Source of the DNA: Streptococcus sanguinis
Lineage (GTDB): Bacteria > Bacillota > Bacilli > Lactobacillales > Streptococcaceae
DNA length: 64,000 bases
NCBI GenBank assembly: GCA_013378335.1
Contig: CP040556.1
Span: 1,054,001-1,118,000 of the forward strand
Direction: 5' to 3'
The notes beneath the pieces are model-generated. The model ran no database searches. It was not told the DNA's origin and was given only the letters and a program-made list of their open reading frames with translations. Made by a program: the position numbers and the translations under genes. Shown piece by piece: positions 45,641-54,636 of this stretch (its first letter is position 1; every line of letters begins with the position of its first letter).

Positions 45641-46398
45641 AAGTAGATGTCAAAGAAGCTATTCTCTTTGCTATTTCCCGCTATGACTATGCTTATGCGT
45701 ATAAGCTGGCTGAGCGAGCAGGAAGCAGTGTCCAGTCTGACTTGGTCCGTCTTCTTGAGGCTTTAGCGGAGCGAAGAGAGCTCAACATCCAATCTATGAT
45801 GAATCTAAAGTTGGAAATCACTGGGTCTAACCTAGCTGATTTTCAGCTTTTTTGCCATGAAAATGAAGCGGATGAACAGCTGGTTAATTACCTTTATGAT
45901 CTGGAAGCCAAGCTTAGAAATGAGCAGCTGATTGACTTTATCCGGGCTGTCAGTCCAGCTATTTATAGGATTTTTATGCGGTTGATTCGCATGCAAATAC
46001 CGGATATTGACTGCTATATTCATAATTCACGAGGGGCCAGTTATGACCGTTGGAAGTTTGAAAAGATGCGAAATTCTGATAATCCTGACCTGCAAAATTT
46101 TCATGCGGAAAGCACGGTCAATTCTTCTAGTTTGACGGAGCTGATTTTGCAGTTGCATTTGCCCGAATCTGTCAAAGAATCAGCACAGCAGCTAAGAGAG
46201 TTAGAAAAGTCAGTCCGCAATCCGTTGGCTCATCTTATCAAGCCTTTTGATGAGGAGGAGTTGCACAGGACGACAGGTTTCTCATCTCAGCACTTTATGG
46301 AGCTTCTGATTGATTTGGTGCAGGAGACAGGCATAGTTTATCAGAGGGAACCCTTTTACTTCGACCGAGCGAATGCGGTCATAGAAAGTCTCTTATAA
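45637..46398 (+). CDS. HEPN-like helical protein, possible Csm6-tail relative
   Basis: 253 residues, all-helical, soluble. It starts within deoD (ATGA overlap). Near the C-terminus it has R194-N-P-L-A-H199, the R-x4-H catalytic motif of HEPN ribonucleases, in a helix context like the HEPN end of Csm6 (where RNKVAH occurs in this window). No CARF domain or membrane part is visible. It precedes a sirtuin and the type III-A locus. Could be a HEPN RNase, a toxin-like protein or an inactive relative. The motif alone is short, so the assignment is tentative. Confidence 0.5.
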   Translation: MKVDVKEAILFAISRYDYAYAYKLAERAGSSVQSDLVRLLEALAERRELNIQSMMNLKLEITGSNLADFQLFCHENEADEQLVNYLYDLEAKLRNEQLIDFIRAVSPAIYRIFMRLIRMQIPDIDCYIHNSRGASYDRWKFEKMRNSDNPDLQNFHAESTVNSSSLTELILQLHLPESVKESAQQLRELEKSVRNPLAHLIKPFDEEELHRTTGFSSQHFMELLIDLVQETGIVYQREPFYFDRANAVIESLL

Positions 46399-46409
46399 GG
46401 AGTAGCAGG

Positions 46410-47147
46410 ATGGATAAGATTGCAAGGTTGCAAGAATTGATAGACCAAAGTCAGAATATCGTCTTTTTTGGAGGTGCGGGTGTTTCGACTGAGTCCAATA
46501 TTCCGGACTTTCGCAGTTCAGATGGAATTTACAGTGTCAAGTTGGGACGGCATTTTACAGCGGAGCAGCTGGTTTCTCACACTATGTTTGAGCGCTATCC
46601 GCAGGAGTTTTTTGACTTTTACAAGAAGTACCTGCTCTATCCAGAAGCTAAGCCCAATGCAGCACATCTCTACTTGGCGGACTTAGAGAAAGCGGGCAAG
46701 CTCAAGGCTGTGGTGACTCAAAATATCGATAGCTTGCATGAAATGGCCGGTTCGAAAAAGGTTCTCAAGCTTCATGGCAGTGCGGATAGAAATTATTGTC
46801 TGAATTGTCAGCGATTCTATGATTTGGATGGTTTTCTGGCTCTGGACGGTACCATTCCTCACTGCCTTGACTGTGGTGGTATTGTCAAGCCAGATGTGAC
46901 TCTCTATGAAGAACCTCTAGATATGGAAGTTTTCCAGCAGGCTGCCCAAGCTATCCAGCAAGCAGATCTACTGATAATCGGCGGTACGTCCTTAGTCGTC
47001 CATCCAGCAGCCAGCCTCATCCAGTACTTTGCAGGTAAGCATTTGGTCGTCATCAATAAGACCAGCATCCCTCAAGACAGCCAGGCAGATCTAGTTATTG
47101 AAGGTAAAATAGGGGAAGTGCTGGGGAAATTGAGAAGAGATAGCTAG
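46410..47147 (+). CDS. Sir2-family NAD-dependent protein deacylase
   Basis: 245 residues: GGAGVSTESNIPDFRSSDGI, TQNIDSLHEMAG, KLHGSADRNYCLNC with the catalytic His and first zinc CxxC, and HCLDCGG with the second CxxC, then GGTSLVVHPAASL. Removes acyl groups from lysines using NAD+. 11 bases after the HEPN-like gene, so probably one transcript with deoD. Confidence 0.92.
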   Translation: MDKIARLQELIDQSQNIVFFGGAGVSTESNIPDFRSSDGIYSVKLGRHFTAEQLVSHTMFERYPQEFFDFYKKYLLYPEAKPNAAHLYLADLEKAGKLKAVVTQNIDSLHEMAGSKKVLKLHGSADRNYCLNCQRFYDLDGFLALDGTIPHCLDCGGIVKPDVTLYEEPLDMEVFQQAAQAIQQADLLIIGGTSLVVHPAASLIQYFAGKHLVVINKTSIPQDSQADLVIEGKIGEVLGKLRRDS

Positions 47148-47204
47148 AATCTACTACTAAAAAATAAGAAAAAAAGACTCTTGTAGATTTTGCAAGGGTT
47201 TTTA

Positions 47205-47233
47205 TTGACAACTTAAAATAGCCATATTAAAAT
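47205..47233 (+). promoter_or_regulatory. cas1-cas2 promoter
   Basis: TTGACA (47205-47210) and TAAAAT (47228-47233) with 17-base spacing, 28 bases before cas1. Confidence 0.7.
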
Positions 47234-47260
47234 ATTAAATAAAAAAGAAAGTGTTTTAAT

Positions 47261-48262
47261 ATGGCTGATTTGTATATTCAGAACTCTTCATACAGCTTAT
47301 CAATTAGTGATCATAAGTTAATGATAAAGAACCAAGAACGAACTATGCTCAAGGCTATTTCATTAAGTCTAATTGATAACATTCTCATATTTGGCAATCC
47401 TCAGTTATCTACACAATTACTGAAATCTTTATCTCGCCATGGGATTCCAGTCTTCTATTTTTCTAGTAAGGGTGAGTTTTTATTTTCGATGGATTCTTTT
47501 AAGGAAGCGGACTATGAAAAGCAGAGAGAGCAGGCTCAGGCTTCTTTTGATAAATGTTTCTGTCTGAAGATGTCACAGAGAATAGCTTCGGCAAAAATCA
47601 TGAATCAATTAAATCTGCTAAAAGCATACGATGAGCAAGGGCTATTTGACGAAGAGGACTTTAAACGTTTTAAATCTGCTTGTGAGAGCCTTAAATCTGC
47701 CAAAAGCATATCAGAAATTATGGGGATTGAAGGCAGAATTGCAAAATCTTATTTCTACTATCTAAATCTACTGGTAGAAGAAGATTTTCAGTTTTATAGT
47801 CGCAATAGGAGGCCATCCTTAGATCGTTTTAATGCGCTGCTAAATTTTGGGTATTCAATTTTGTATTCCTGTTTTATTGGTTTGATTCGGAAAAATGGTC
47901 TTAGTGCAGGCTTTGGCGTTACCCATCAGCCACATACCCATCATGCAGTACTAGCCAGCGACCTAATGGAAGAGTGGCGGCCAGTCATCGTAGATGATAC
48001 TGTGATGAGTCTGATTAAGCATGGTGATATTAGGGGGGAGCATTTTGAGAAGATGGGGGATGAAATGCATTTGACTTCGGAAGGGATTGAAGTATTTTCT
48101 CGAGCTATGAGGGAGCGCATCTTAGAAATCCATCATTATGTCGAATTGGATAAGAATCGCTACACTTTTTTGTACACGGCAGATCAGCAAATCAAGTCTT
48201 TGATTCGATGTTTTAAGTCAAGGAATGCTGACGACTATATCAGCAGTTATACGGGAGAGTGA
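47261..48262 (+). CDS. cas1: CRISPR integrase Cas1 (type III-A)
   Basis: 333 residues: N-terminal beta domain, C-terminal helical catalytic domain. Metal-site residues are seen as E157 in MGIEGRIAK, His 222 in GVTHQPHTHHAV and Glu 237/238 in DLMEEWRP. Integrates new spacers with Cas2. GTG-type upstream ribosome signal is weak (AAAGAAAG). Overlaps cas2 by four bases. Intact, so acquisition may still work, consistent with identical leader-end repeats. Confidence 0.93.
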   Translation: MADLYIQNSSYSLSISDHKLMIKNQERTMLKAISLSLIDNILIFGNPQLSTQLLKSLSRHGIPVFYFSSKGEFLFSMDSFKEADYEKQREQAQASFDKCFCLKMSQRIASAKIMNQLNLLKAYDEQGLFDEEDFKRFKSACESLKSAKSISEIMGIEGRIAKSYFYYLNLLVEEDFQFYSRNRRPSLDRFNALLNFGYSILYSCFIGLIRKNGLSAGFGVTHQPHTHHAVLASDLMEEWRPVIVDDTVMSLIKHGDIRGEHFEKMGDEMHLTSEGIEVFSRAMRERILEIHHYVELDKNRYTFLYTADQQIKSLIRCFKSRNADDYISSYTGE

Positions 48263-48591
48263 AGATGACTTTTTATAATCTTGATAGTGTCAGCAAGGAA
48301 TTTGCCAGGAAGAAAACAAAGTTTTGTCTGGTTATTTATGATATCGTAAGTAATAAAAGGCGTTTAAAACTAGCCAAGCTTTTAGAAGGCTATGGTACAA
48401 GGGTTCAGCGTTCTTGCTTCGAGGTCGATATAGAAAAGCTGAATTTTGATCTTTTGATAAAAGATATAAGAGACTTTTATCAAGCCGATGAAGGAGACAA
48501 TATCATCGTATATGTCGGGCATAAAGAAGAAACTGTAGTCTTTAATCCCTATGCTGGCGCTGAGTTGCTGGAAGAGATATTATTCTTTTAA
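48259..48591 (+). CDS. cas2: CRISPR integration factor Cas2
   Basis: 110 residues, ferredoxin-like: FCLVIYDIVSNKRRLKLAKLLEGYGTRVQRSCFEVDI and DNIIVYVGHKEETVV. Structural partner of Cas1. The array follows 104 bases downstream, the arrangement I recall for the Streptococcus thermophilus type III-A locus. Confidence 0.94.
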   Translation: MKMTFYNLDSVSKEFARKKTKFCLVIYDIVSNKRRLKLAKLLEGYGTRVQRSCFEVDIEKLNFDLLIKDIRDFYQADEGDNIIVYVGHKEETVVFNPYAGAELLEEILFF

Positions 48592-48694
48592 TCTTTAAAT
48601 TTTGCTGGCTTCATGGTATAATAAGGATAAGTTTCAACTGGGATGTCAAACTAGATCTAGTAGTTTGACATGAAGACCCTATACAAGATATGGG
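48592..48694 (+). promoter_or_regulatory. CRISPR leader
   Basis: AT-rich leader with TATAAT at 48617-48622 and a hairpin from TGTCAAACTA (48644-48653) and AGTTTGACA (48662-48670). It ends directly at the first repeat. Four identical repeats follow, marking this as the leader end. Confidence 0.7.
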
Positions 48695-51424
48695 GTAAGA
48701 AACCCCAGTCTCCTCGAGAGGGGACGGAAACGGATTGAGTTTTCGTCATACTCATAAAAGACCATTTCGTAAGAAACCCCAGTCTCCTCGAGAGGGGACG
48801 GAAACGAACAAATTAAGGACGTTTTAGGTGAACGACTTTAGTAAGAAACCCCAGTCTCCTCGAGAGGGGACGGAAACACGTTATCGATTTTCTCATCACT
48901 ACGCATCTTGGTAAGAAACCCCAGTCTCCTCGAGAGGGGACGGAAACCTTTTCCTTGTTTCTCTTCAACAACTGGTTGTTGTGTAAGAAACCCCAGTTTC
49001 CTCGAGAGGGGACGGAAACCAAAGCGACTAACCGCAATGCTATATAGCTTTTCCGCGTAAGAACCCCTATTCCCCTCGTAAGGGTACGGAAACGAAATCC
49101 CTGTTAACTTGCTCACATCTTTATCAGTATAGTAAAAATCTCCATTCACCTCGCAAGGGGGCGGAAACGCTTTATTAAATTCGATTAGTGCTTATTTACT
49201 TGCTGTAATACCCCCCATTTACCTCGCGAAGGGACGGAAACTTTAAAAGATGGCCTGCTTCCTGTCTGCTCTTCTCGGTAAGAACCCCCAGTCACCTCGA
49301 GAGGGAACGGAAACTCAGTTGTTGCCAGGATATTCGCTAACGAAGAGTACTTGTTAGAACTCGCATTCACCTCGGGAGGGGGCGGAAACGTCTTGCGATT
49401 AAATTGTAATTTAGACGTATATCTCGTAAGACACCCCCATTCACGTTGGTAGGGTACGGAAACTTCAACAATACACCCGATATATTTATCTTGATTTTGT
49501 TAGAAACCCCAGTCACCTCGGGAGGGGACGGAAACAAGGAGATTATGAAACATCGCTCGTCTAGTAACGGTTAGAACCTCCAGTCTGCCCGAGAGGGAAC
49601 GGAAACTTTCGTAATGTAATAGATTGGTTATGAAATGTTATGTTAGAACCCCCATTCACCTCGCGAGGGTACGGAAACTTGTTAGAGATAGCTAGTACTT
49701 TTGTCATGTGTAAGTAATACCCCCCATTCACCTCGAGAGGGTACGGAAACTAAATATTGCCCTCGATTGTTTGGTTAGGAAGAAAGTAAGAACCCCAGTG
49801 TCACCTCGGTAGGGGACGGAAACTCTGCATCTGCTGCATCTTTTGTTCGTGGTTGCAAACGGTAAGACCCCCAGTCACCTCGAGGGGGATGGAAACAAGG
49901 AGATTATGAAACATCGCTCGTCTAGTAACGGTTAGAACCTCCAATCTGCCCGAGAGGGAACGGAAACCTGCTGTAAACGTACCAATGTTCTTGGTCATAT
50001 CAGTAAGAAACTCCAATCACCTCGAAAGGGGGCGGAAACATAACAATTGCCTCTGTAGGCATCCCTGAACCATCAAGTTAGAACCCCCATTCAGCTCGGG
50101 AGGGTACGGAAACTTCTTCTCCCAAATAACTATCTTTTAGTTTCAAGCGATGTAAGAAACCCCAGTTACCTCGAAAGGGGACGGAAACGCAACATTGTAT
50201 AAATGTTTTCCAATGTGATTTCAGTAAGACCCCCCAGTCACCCCGAGAGGGGACGGAAACATAGAGGGTGCTGGATTTCCTGCAAGGATGAACCAGATGT
50301 AAGAACCCCCATTCACCTCGGGAGGGGACGGAAACCGAAATTTCTTTCAACCTTTCAATAAACGGGATTCTGTAAGAAACCCCAGTCGCCTCGAGAGGGG
50401 GCGGAAACCTTTCAGCTTGTGCCTGGTATTTGTAAATCTCCAGAAGCAATAACCCCCAATCACCTTGAGAGGGTACGGAAACGAGCTAAAAACATCAGTT
50501 CTAACCACCTTCCTCTGTAAGAAGCCCCATTCACCTCGCGAGGGGACGAAAACAGATTTCTAACCGTATCAATCTTTGGTCTTTCAACGTAAGAAGCCTC
50601 AGTCACGTCGATTGGGGACGGAAACTAGTTGCCTATAATCGTTGTATTCTCCGCTAGTAATTGTAAGCCCCCCCATTCACCTCGAGAGGGTACGGAAACA
50701 TTATGTTGACCGGCACTGTCGCTTGTGTAGCACAGAGTAAGACACCTCAGTCACCTTGCGAGGGTACGGAAACCTGTCATAAGTTACCTTCTTTCTAATT
50801 TCACAACTGACGTTAGAACCCCTAGTCACCTCGCGAGGGGACGGAAACTGAAAGAACACTGGTAAAACCTCAACGATTTTTGTAAGAACCCCCAGTCTCC
50901 TCGAGAGGGGGCGGAAACTCTGTATCATGTCGCATTGATTGTCCTTCATTTCGTAAGCCCCCATTCACCTCGGGAGGGTACGGAAACTTAGGTCACAAGC
51001 TTCTTTGATGTGCTTTGTAGTCTGTAAGAACCCCATTCAGCTCGCGAGGGTACGGAAACTCGAATTCCGCAGGCATGCCTGCATCGTATGCTTTCGTAAG
51101 AAACCCCAGTCTCCTCGAGAGGGGACGGGAACTGAATTTTGAGTATTACTAGTAATCATAATTTTCCTTGTAAAAACCCCATTCACCTCGGGAGGGGACG
51201 GAAACGCCGTAGTTCGACCGATAAGTTGTACATTATTCAGTTAAGAACCCCAGTCACCTCGCGAGGGTACGGAAGCGCTTTCCTGTAATTGATACGAGCA
51301 ACCCAATGGACGGTAAGAAGCCCCAGTCACCTCGCGAGGGACGGAAACTCCGCATAGTAGCCTGTAATGGTTGAGCCATAAGCTCCGTAAGAACCCCCAG
51401 TCTCCTCGCGAGGGGACTGCAAAC
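48695..51424 (+). CRISPR. Type III-A CRISPR array, 38 degenerate repeats, 37 spacers
   Basis: I count 38 repeats of 35-38 bases. The leader-end form begins GTAAGAAACCCC and ends GAGAGGGGACGGAAAC; spacers are about 34-38. Repeats 1-4 are identical; most later ones differ from it and from each other in the 5' half, the hairpin loop (CTCGAGAG, CTCGCGAG, CTCGGGAG, CTCGTAAG, CTCGAAAG) and sometimes the tag (ACGAAAAC, ACGGGAAC, ATGGAAAC, GCGGAAAC, ACGGAAGC). The final repeat (51387-51424) is the most damaged. The spacer at 49536-49569 recurs at 49897-49930. The repeat is akin to that of S. thermophilus CRISPR2 as I remember it. Confidence 0.98.
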
Positions 51425-51482
51425 TGGGGGAATTATGATGCGATTTTTAAAATAGGATTAGATATTTAAAATAAGAAAAACC

Positions 51483-51511
51483 TTGACATCGCTTTCAAGA
51501 TTTGATATAAT
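51483..51511 (+). promoter_or_regulatory. Promoter of the cas6-csm operon
   Basis: TTGACA (51483-51488), 17 bases, TATAAT (51506-51511): a full consensus promoter between array and cas6. Confidence 0.85.
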
Positions 51512-51543
51512 AACAATCGTAAAAACAGTACTGATAATAACTA

Positions 51544-51601
51544 AAAAGGGCGCCCTAGATTCGGTGAAAAATACTTTCACCGTTTTTAGGCGCTTTTTCT
51601 T
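51544..51601 (+). terminator. Hairpin with T tract in the cas6 leader (attenuator-like)
   Basis: Downstream of the promoter, AAAAA-GG-GCGCC pairs with GGCGCTTTTT, and inside it CGGTGAAA pairs with TTTCACCG. The T5CTT tail makes it a terminator. It could stop array read-through or attenuate the cas operon itself, since it lies after the promoter at 51483-51511. Confidence 0.7.
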
Positions 51602-51622
51602 ATTATAGAAAGGAATGGAAAT

Positions 51623-52357
51623 GTGAAGAAAATACGATTGCATCTTTCAAAGGTATCTTTGAAGGATGATGACTTAGTCTGTAAACTGCAGGGCTTTCTC
51701 ATGGAGAAGCTGTCGGATGACTTTGCCTCCTTCCTCCATCAGCAAGAGACCAATCCCTACTCGATGAATCTTCGCTCGGAGCGGGAAGAGTCTATTTGGA
51801 CGGTAAACTTACTTTCGGAAGAAGCGGAGCAGCAGATATTGCCCCAGTTATTGAGTCTTGAAACGATAAAATTAGAGACTTATTCTGAGGAGATTCTGGT
51901 GAAGAATATCGAGATCCAGTCCCTTTCGTCCCAGTCCTTGCTGGAGGTTTTTCAGGGAGATGAGGCTTCGCACTTGATAAGCTTGCACTTCTATACTCCG
52001 ACGACCTTTAAACGTCAGGGGCAGTTTGTCCTTTTTCCAGATACACGTCTAATCTTTCAGAGCCTCATGCAGAAGTACAGCCGGCTGGTAGAAGGCAAAG
52101 CAGAGATAGAGGAGGAAACTCTGGAGTTTTTAGCAGAGCATAGCCAAATCACCAGTTATCGTCTGAAGAGTCATTATTTCCCGATTCATGGACGAAAATA
52201 CCCCGCCTTTGAGGGCAGGGTAACTATTCGGATCCAGGGAGCATCTACCTTAAAGGCCTATGCCCAGATGCTTCTGAGATTCGGGGAATATTCTGGAGTC
52301 GGAGCTAAATGCAGCTTAGGAATGGGAGGGATGAGAATTGAAGAAAGAAAAACTTGA
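51623..52357 (+). CDS. cas6: crRNA-processing endoribonuclease Cas6
   Basis: 244 residues, two RAMP/ferredoxin-like halves and the C-terminal Gly-rich loop GVGAKCSLGMGGMRI. Cuts the repeat RNA at the base of the hairpin, leaving the ACGGAAAC tag. GTG start at 51623 behind AAAGGAATGG. Overlaps cas10 by 20 bases. A single Cas6 must handle very varied repeats here. Confidence 0.92.
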   Translation: MKKIRLHLSKVSLKDDDLVCKLQGFLMEKLSDDFASFLHQQETNPYSMNLRSEREESIWTVNLLSEEAEQQILPQLLSLETIKLETYSEEILVKNIEIQSLSSQSLLEVFQGDEASHLISLHFYTPTTFKRQGQFVLFPDTRLIFQSLMQKYSRLVEGKAEIEEETLEFLAEHSQITSYRLKSHYFPIHGRKYPAFEGRVTIRIQGASTLKAYAQMLLRFGEYSGVGAKCSLGMGGMRIEERKT

Positions 52358-54635
52358 TTTAATCCATGCGGCCTTGCTTCACAATCTTGGCCGAGTTGTT
52401 AGTCGCTCGAACGGTCAGCCCGATGATATAGATTTGGGAAAAGCATGGTTAAAAGAGCAACTGCCCCATCTTAATTTTGGTGGGGATAGCAGAACAGAAA
52501 AAATAATCACTTTGGCCAGTCATATTGCCAGTGGCTCATTGGATGAAAACAAAGTTTCAAAAGAGAAGCTTTTCAAACCTCTGGCTGATATCTTTAACGC
52601 CTTCAAAAAGAAAGAGGAGTCTCGTTATCAGAAGTTTGAAGTCTTAACAGATGAGATTGAGCTCAATATTGCCGGCCACGAAGCTGTTGATATTAGTCAG
52701 GACTGCTATGAAGAACTACTGAATGTTTTGAATGAAAAACTGCAACAACTTCCCTTAGAGGAAGAAAGCTTGCCTTCCTTTTTCAATCTTTGGAGGACTT
52801 TGTTTTCGAAAGTACCTCTACTTCCTGGAGACAAGGAGCTGGGAGATCTCTCTTTGGCAGAGCATAGCCGATTAACAGTTGCTTTTGCTACTGCGATTTT
52901 TGATTATCTGGAAAATCAAGGTCAAGATTCTCTGCTGGATGATTCATCGAATCTCTATACAGCATCTGCTTTCTTACTAGCTAGTTTTGATTTGTCAGGT
53001 ATCCAGGACTTTATCTACAATATCGCCAGCAAAGGGGCTGCTAAGCAACTCAAGGCTCGTAGTCTTTATCTGGAATTTATGAGTGAGAATATTGTGGATA
53101 GTCTCTTGGAGAAGTTGGCACTATCACGCGCTAATGCCCTTTATATTGGCGGTGGCCATGCCTATTTCGTTTTACCCAATACAGAAGCAACAGTGGCAGT
53201 TTTGGAGCAGTTTGAAATGGAATTTAACAGTTTCCTCCTGAAGCATTTTCAGACGGGTCTCTATGTTGCTTTTGGTTGGGCACCATTTGCTGCAGAGCAG
53301 ATTATGAAATACCGTTATGGCTCGGTTGCTTGTTATCTACAGCACTATCGCGAGATCTACCAAGAGACTAGTCGGATGATTTCTGAAAAGAAAATCTCTC
53401 GCTACGATGCAACTACCCTGCGAGAGCTTAATAAGGGTGGTAAACAGTCTGAACGAGAGTGTGAAATTTGCCATGCAGTTGGGGATATTGAGGTGCTGCG
53501 GATAGGTGGCGAGGATGTACAAAATCTTTGTCCTATTTGTCGTGAGCTTAGAGGATTTGCTGCTAAAATTCATACTTTTAACGACACTGAAAATCCTGAA
53601 AGGGAAGACTATTATTATTTTCAAATTGTAGAGGGAGAAGAAGGACTGCCGATTGGCCCTGGAGCTGTATTGCTGGCTGTGGATGAAGATGATATTCCCA
53701 CTTCAGGTCGTTTATATGTGAAAAATAAATTTTCTACGAACAATGCTGCTATTCATGTCTATATCGGAGATCATCAGGCAGCGAATATCGAAGATTATGC
53801 TGGTCTGTCTCAAAAAGAAATCGAAGGAAGTGAGGGAGTGACTAGGGGAATTAAGCGGCTGGCTGTTTTGCGTTTGGATGTAGACAATCTAGGTGCAGCT
53901 TTTATGGCTGGATTTTCTGAGCAAGCAGCTGGAAGTTATAATACTCTTGCTCGCTCTGCTGTATTTTCTCAGCAGATGAGTCTGTTCTTTAAATTTCATA
54001 TTAATCAATTTGCAAAGGATAAGAATTTGACGATCATCTATGCAGGTGGTGATGATGTGTTTGCGATTGGCAGCTGGCAGGATGTTATAGATTTTGCGGT
54101 AGATATTAGGCAGAAATTTATTGCTTTTACAAATGGGAAATTGACCTTATCTGCAGGTGTTGGGCTTTATCCAGACAAAACTCCGATTCATCTGATGGCT
54201 TTGGATGCTGGACAACTTGAAGAGGCTGCCAAGTCCAATGGCAAAGATAGCATTTCTCTTTTCAATGAACGGTACACTTTCACGTTTGATGACTTTATTG
54301 ATGAGATTTACAAAGGGAAATTGAAGGATATTCGGAAATATTTCTCTGGGCAGAAGGAGCGGGGTATCAATTTTCTCTATCGCTTGGTCGAACTTTTGCA
54401 ACTTAATGATAAAACGATGTATAAGGGATATGGGCCGGAAGATGATAGAAGGATGAATGTTGCCCGCTTGGCTTATCTATTGGCGCGAATGGAAGATGAA
54501 GCTGGCAAAGAGGGGAAGGAGCACTTCAGAGAATTTAAAGATGCTTTTTGGAATTGGTACAAGAGCAGCAGTAAAACACAGAGAGAAGCAGAGTTCGCTC
54601 TCGTCTACTATCTATATGAAATTAGAAAGGCATAA
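52338..54635 (+). CDS. csm1: Cas10/Csm1 with inactivated HD site and intact GGDD palm
   Basis: 765 residues, TTG start. N-terminal HD region reads LLHNLGRVV with Asn at position 16 where other Csm1 proteins have Asp (LLHDIGK), and the later His/Asp of the HD site that I recall from S. thermophilus are replaced (DDIDLGKAW, ASHIASG). Palm 1, zinc ribbon C375/C378/C398/C401, palm 2 with AGGDD (D572, D573) and C-terminal helical domain are intact. So ssDNA cleavage is predicted lost while cyclic oligoadenylate synthesis is kept. Large subunit of the Csm complex. Confidence 0.93.
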   Translation: MKKEKLDLIHAALLHNLGRVVSRSNGQPDDIDLGKAWLKEQLPHLNFGGDSRTEKIITLASHIASGSLDENKVSKEKLFKPLADIFNAFKKKEESRYQKFEVLTDEIELNIAGHEAVDISQDCYEELLNVLNEKLQQLPLEEESLPSFFNLWRTLFSKVPLLPGDKELGDLSLAEHSRLTVAFATAIFDYLENQGQDSLLDDSSNLYTASAFLLASFDLSGIQDFIYNIASKGAAKQLKARSLYLEFMSENIVDSLLEKLALSRANALYIGGGHAYFVLPNTEATVAVLEQFEMEFNSFLLKHFQTGLYVAFGWAPFAAEQIMKYRYGSVACYLQHYREIYQETSRMISEKKISRYDATTLRELNKGGKQSERECEICHAVGDIEVLRIGGEDVQNLCPICRELRGFAAKIHTFNDTENPEREDYYYFQIVEGEEGLPIGPGAVLLAVDEDDIPTSGRLYVKNKFSTNNAAIHVYIGDHQAANIEDYAGLSQKEIEGSEGVTRGIKRLAVLRLDVDNLGAAFMAGFSEQAAGSYNTLARSAVFSQQMSLFFKFHINQFAKDKNLTIIYAGGDDVFAIGSWQDVIDFAVDIRQKFIAFTNGKLTLSAGVGLYPDKTPIHLMALDAGQLEEAAKSNGKDSISLFNERYTFTFDDFIDEIYKGKLKDIRKYFSGQKERGINFLYRLVELLQLNDKTMYKGYGPEDDRRMNVARLAYLLARMEDEAGKEGKEHFREFKDAFWNWYKSSSKTQREAEFALVYYLYEIRKA

Positions 54636-54636
54636 A

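Noticed and set aside
48813..50964. Several minus-strand open frames in the CRISPR array reading repeated SVPSRG-WGFL segments
   Set aside because: They are translations of the repeats in reverse; period and wording follow the array and there are no ribosome sites.
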